Shown here in pieces: positions 7,532-9,799 of a stretch of DNA of 9,799 bases. The DNA is from Phascolarctobacterium succinatutens CAG:287 (GTDB lineage Bacteria > Bacillota > Negativicutes > Acidaminococcales > Acidaminococcaceae), in NCBI RefSeq assembly GCF_000434895.1, contig NZ_FR892766.1, positions 1-9,799 of the forward strand, given 5' to 3'. The notes beneath the pieces are model-generated. The model did not search any database, was not told where the DNA came from, and saw only the letters and a program-made list of their open reading frames with translations. Numbering within the stretch: the first letter of the stretch is position 1; every line of letters starts with the position of its first letter. A program made the position numbers and the translations under genes.

Positions 7532-7819
7532 CTATCCTAACCCATTACAACGCGCCAAATCATCATAGACAAGCGCCGCCAGACGCTGCGTCAATTCTTT
7601 GTTCTCCGCGCAAAGCTTCGTCTGTGACAGCAATGCTTCCAGCTTAGCCTTATTGCACATCATGCAGCAGCAGGGCATAATGATCTCGCTGGCCATATAG
7701 GCAGCGGCGCGCAAAGACATTTCATCCTGCAGCAGGCTGCCGCTTGCTGCCTTGGATGTAAAAACCGCAAGGCGCATATCCAGCGCCCGCGCCAGCTGTT
7801 TTTCCAAAACACCGGCCAT
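7532..7819 (-). CDS. Unknown small Cys-containing ORF (95 residues)
   Basis: Not recognised. The 95 residues look largely alpha-helical, with a cysteine cluster PCCCMMC (49-55) plus C70 and C91, no signal peptide and no clear membrane segment. It begins three bases after the stop of the preceding gene and in the same reading frame, so the two are one frame broken by a single TAA. No convincing RBS precedes the ATG; AACATGCGTTAAGCT lies directly upstream. It may be translated by coupling with the upstream gene, be the C-terminal half of a once longer protein, or be non-coding. No obvious hairpin terminator follows its TAG stop (7534-7532). Confidence 0.5.
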   Translation of the reverse strand: MAGVLEKQLARALDMRLAVFTSKAASGSLLQDEMSLRAAAYMASEIIMPCCCMMCNKAKLEALLSQTKLCAENKELTQRLAALVYDDLARCNGLG

Positions 7820-7822
7820 AGC

Positions 7823-8269
7823 TTAACGCATGTTTTCAATAAAGTCTTCAAAGGTGTTGATCAATACAGTGTGACCGGTAACCTTTAAATCGCGCAGATA
7901 AGTACCATAGGATTCATAAACCTCGTCACTCAGCTCCATTTTCAGGCCTTCCTTAACATATTCATCCATCATTTTCAGGATGAAACGGTTAACTTCATTG
8001 GTGCCGGGCTTAACATTTAACGGAATAATGCGGCTTTCAGCCTCGTATTTTTCTACAACGACCTTCCAGCCACCGGGAACAGGCGGCAGACGGGTTGCTT
8101 TAATGAAATAATTATCAGGAGAAAAGCCTACATAACCATCCATTTTATTATATAATTTTGCTTTTTGCAGGGGGAAACCATTTTTATTGCCCCATTTAAC
8201 GATTTCTTCGCAAACTTCATTATTATGGATTACACTCGGAAAGGTTGCTTCCGCTAAGATTTCAGACAT
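7823..8269 (-). CDS. Unknown soluble protein (148 residues)
   Basis: Not recognised, but clearly a real gene: it has a near-consensus promoter and GGAGG seven bases before the ATG. The 148 residues are soluble with mixed charge, no signal peptide and no membrane segment. The middle part (about 45-75, with DGYVGFSPDNYF and LPPVPGGWKVVVEKY) looks like beta strands with a Pro-Gly turn; the C-terminal half (92-148) looks mainly helical. Only one cysteine (C20) is present and no catalytic motif stands out. A short ORF follows in the same frame after the TAA stop. Genes on both sides lie in separate transcription units (terminator upstream, tRNA promoter downstream), so context gives no function. 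Confidence 0.82.
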   Translation of the reverse strand: MSEILAEATFPSVIHNNEVCEEIVKWGNKNGFPLQKAKLYNKMDGYVGFSPDNYFIKATRLPPVPGGWKVVVEKYEAESRIIPLNVKPGTNEVNRFILKMMDEYVKEGLKMELSDEVYESYGTYLRDLKVTGHTVLINTFEDFIENMR

Positions 8270-8298
8270 AGTGATACCTCCTCATGGTTTATAGTCAT

Positions 8299-8327
8299 AT
8301 TTTACTCTAACTTGCAGATTATTTCAA
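8299..8327 (-). promoter_or_regulatory. Promoter of the 148-residue unknown gene
   Basis: On the minus strand TTGAAA (8327-8322, 5 of 6) lies 17 bases from TAAAAT (8304-8299, 5 of 6). The predicted start near 8292 gives about a 22-base leader containing the GGAGG RBS. A near-consensus site, suggesting good basal expression. Confidence 0.78.
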
Positions 8328-8360
8328 CAAAAAAGCATGTATACAATAAGTTGCAAGCTT

Positions 8361-8390
8361 AAAAAAACCGGCATCAAGCAGATGCCGGTT
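8361..8390 (-). terminator. Intrinsic terminator of the DUF3100 operon
   Basis: A perfect 10-pair stem (plus arms 8366-8375 and 8381-8390, GC-rich core) with a 5-base loop is followed in the minus transcript by a run of seven T, two of which belong to the stem. It lies 14 bases after the stop of the small membrane gene and closes that operon. Confidence 0.92.
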
Positions 8391-8404
8391 CAAAAGCAAT
8401 TCTT

Positions 8405-8851
8405 TTAAATTTGTCCCAAAGCCTTCAAAATGCACTGAGCGATAATCGCACTGGCAATATAGGTGCCTACAAAAACAACGATTGCCAGAATAACAATGCG
8501 CCAGCCGGTCTTAGCAAAGTCGTCAAGATCCTTGCCTATGGATACACCGGCATAAGCCAGAATAGGCGTACACAGAGCCACAAAGCCAACATTTTTCACA
8601 TAACCATTGACAATATCACTGCCCGGAACGCCGGGGATAGTCAGAATACAGCCCAAGGTTACAACCCATGCTGCCGCAGGAATACCGCCGGGGATATATT
8701 TGGACATCAGCATACCAACAAAAGCAATCACTGCTAAAATAAGCAGGCCGGGGATAGACTCTATAATATTTGCCTTAGTTCCCAATACATTGGAGAACAA
8801 GCTCATGAAGGTTACAATAGCCAAAATGATAATTGTATCTTTAATTTTCAT
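8405..8851 (-). CDS. Small membrane protein, partner of the DUF3100 protein
   Basis: A 148-residue hydrophobic protein with about four or five predicted membrane segments (roughly 7-23, 35-50, 58-75, 86-103, 117-143). I do not recognise a named family with certainty. The segment PILAYAGVSIGKDLDDF (96-112) followed by a long hydrophobic helix resembles the re-entrant and core parts of secondary transporters such as the 2-keto-3-deoxygluconate permease or BASS type, by eye only. Its ATG shares one base with the stop of the DUF3100-like gene (TAATG), and GGAG/GAGGA lies just upstream, so the two are translationally coupled and may form a two-subunit transporter. This pairing is inferred from layout. 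Substrate unknown. A strong terminator follows. Confidence 0.85.
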   Translation of the reverse strand: MKIKDTIIILAIVTFMSLFSNVLGTKANIIESIPGLLILAVIAFVGMLMSKYIPGGIPAAAWVVTLGCILTIPGVPGSDIVNGYVKNVGFVALCTPILAYAGVSIGKDLDDFAKTGWRIVILAIVVFVGTYIASAIIAQCILKALGQI

Positions 8852-9657
8852 TATGCTTCCTCTCCTTTCTTATCAGCTTCAGGCAGTACGCCATATTTCA
8901 TTTTGTAACATTTCTTGTACAGCCATTCGGTCATAGGCAGGCCCAGCCATACGGACATATACAGACCGTCAAGACCGGAAAGCATATTACTTGCTGCGCC
9001 AAAGGCTGCCAGCTGGTCAGCCATATTAGGATACATAGCAGCCAAAGAGCCAACTGCAGCCGTCATCATGCTGGCAGAGCCTACGCCGGAGGCCATAGCC
9101 AGTGCATACGGATGAATCGGCAGTACAGAAGCAGCAACGCTGGCCATCAGGCCGAAGAAAATAGTACCGAAAACAGTACCGGCAATATAAACGCCCATAA
9201 CGCCGCGGCCTTCACTGCTGTCCAGGCCAAACTTTTCGCCGATAAGCGCTACGTTCGGCTCACGTGCGATAGAATGCGCAGCACCGATGGTTTCACGCTT
9301 CAGGCCCAGGTAAACAGCAACAGGTACGCCCAAAAGCACCGTACCGAGGTTACCGAACTCCTGCAGAATCAGCGCCGGAGAAGCAGCCAAAATCTTCGGC
9401 AGGGTAGGACCTACCAGCGTACCATAGCGTGCCATCAAAAGCATCAGCGTTACGCCGACAAGACTGCTGGCATCCAGCATTTCCTTTCTGCCGGACAAGT
9501 TCAAAAATTTAGGTGTTGTCAAAATACCCAAAAGCAGAGCGTACAGCATCGGCAACAATACGATACGACCGATACCGAACTTCAGGGTATGAGTGCCGAT
9601 CAGCTCGGAAACAATGATCAGCGCCAGAATTATGGCATGTAATTTAATGTTCTTCAT
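8851..9657 (-). CDS. DUF3100-like integral membrane protein
   Basis: A 268-residue membrane protein with perhaps eight membrane segments. It resembles the DUF3100 family (PF11299) in the segments AREPNVALIGEKFGLD (131-146), RGVMGVYIAGTVFGTIFFG (151-169) and MASGVGSASMMTAA (188-201). The glycine- and serine-rich helices suit a transporter core, but no substrate is established for the family as far as I know. I chose the ATG at 9657: GGGAGGG sits 7 bases before it. A GTG five codons further upstream (9672) would place that RBS inside the coding sequence. The stop TAA overlaps the ATG of the small membrane gene by one base. No good promoter is seen between the start and the IS-like end at 9694, so its native promoter may lie further upstream or have been displaced. 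Confidence 0.87.
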   Translation of the reverse strand: MKNIKLHAIILALIIVSELIGTHTLKFGIGRIVLLPMLYALLLGILTTPKFLNLSGRKEMLDASSLVGVTLMLLMARYGTLVGPTLPKILAASPALILQEFGNLGTVLLGVPVAVYLGLKRETIGAAHSIAREPNVALIGEKFGLDSSEGRGVMGVYIAGTVFGTIFFGLMASVAASVLPIHPYALAMASGVGSASMMTAAVGSLAAMYPNMADQLAAFGAASNMLSGLDGLYMSVWLGLPMTEWLYKKCYKMKYGVLPEADKKGEEA

Positions 9658-9693
9658 TACATTCCCTCCCACAAATTATTTCTATTTTACCTA

Positions 9694-9799
9694 GTGAACG
9701 TACCTCCGCCTATAGAGGCGGAAGCTTGCTGCTTCAGCGAGAACAGCACCACTAACTCCGAAGAGTTATGGCGACTTACACTCTCTCCACAGGCGTAGA
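9694..9799 (-). mobile_element. Right end of an IS200/IS605-type (TnpB) element
   Basis: Read on the minus strand, the region holds three small hairpins: a 6-pair stem with a UUCG loop (9753-9768), GAAGC/GCTTC (9721-9735), and TCCGCCT/AGGCGGA with a 4-base loop (9705-9722), partly overlapping the second. GGTACGTTCAC follows. The order AAGCAG, then a GC-rich Pro/Ala-like hairpin, then GGTA(C)GTTCAC closely resembles what follows tnpB in many IS605/IS1341 elements, where the RNA of this end acts as the TnpB guide (omega RNA). Recognition is from memory of the pattern. The rest of the element lies beyond 9799, so it could be complete or a remnant. If intact, the guide part would lie just past 9694, toward the DUF3100 gene. 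Confidence 0.62.
9776..9799 (-). CDS. Possible last codons of tnpB
   Basis: A minus-strand frame open at the window edge reads STPVERV and stops at TAA (9778-9776), immediately before the hairpins of the IS-like end. That is the position expected for the 3' end of tnpB. Seven residues cannot prove this, and the frame could be chance. Confidence 0.3.
   Translation of the reverse strand, partial: STPVERV

Noticed and set aside
7660..7851. A 63-codon minus-strand frame overlapping the unknown ORFs
   Set aside because: It lies out of frame across the end of the 148-residue gene and the start of the next ORF, has a Trp/Cys/Arg-rich composition and no RBS.
9658..9672. GTG at 9672 as the start of the DUF3100-like gene
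   Set aside because: The GGGAGGG in these five codons is the RBS for the ATG at 9657, at correct spacing.

Overview
The window comes from a low-to-moderate GC Firmicute. The order tig-clpP-clpX-lon-engB on one strand is typical of that phylum. Having clpP inside the cluster (unlike Bacillus) and no second lon (lonB) would suit the Negativicutes (Acidaminococcus/Phascolarctobacterium-like), but that placement is inference. Every supported gene and the tRNA lie on the minus strand, so the window is best read from high to low coordinates.

Region by region: (1) 9694-9799 looks like the right end of an IS200/IS605-type (TnpB) element, with stacked hairpins ending in GTTCAC and possibly the last codons of a tnpB frame. 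(2) 8405-9657 is a two-gene, translationally coupled membrane operon: a DUF3100-like protein followed by a small partner with several membrane segments, closed by a clear intrinsic terminator. (3) 7532-8269 holds an unrecognised soluble protein with a near-consensus promoter and strong RBS, followed in the same frame, after a single TAA, by a short Cys-containing ORF with no visible RBS. (4) 7354-7482 is tRNA-Gly(GCC) with a near-consensus promoter, an A/T-tract upstream region and a terminator. (5) 888-7308 is the protein quality-control cluster: trigger factor, ClpP, ClpX, then a terminator and an inverted repeat, then Lon and EngB. (6) 1-882 is the 5' part of an AbrB-family (internally duplicated) membrane protein gene running off the window edge.

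Trigger factor receives nascent chains at the ribosome. ClpX unfolds proteins and passes them to ClpP. Lon is a separate ATP-dependent protease. EngB assists assembly of the 50S subunit. The tig promoter begins only a few bases after the tRNA-Gly terminator. A terminator after clpX suggests that tig-clpP-clpX and lon-engB-abrB can be separate transcription units. The two flanking membrane systems and the small unknown proteins have no assigned function. No CRISPR array, defence cassette or clearly new multi-gene system is visible. The best leads are the DUF3100 gene pair next to an IS end, the ORF pair split by one in-frame stop, and the inverted repeat before lon.
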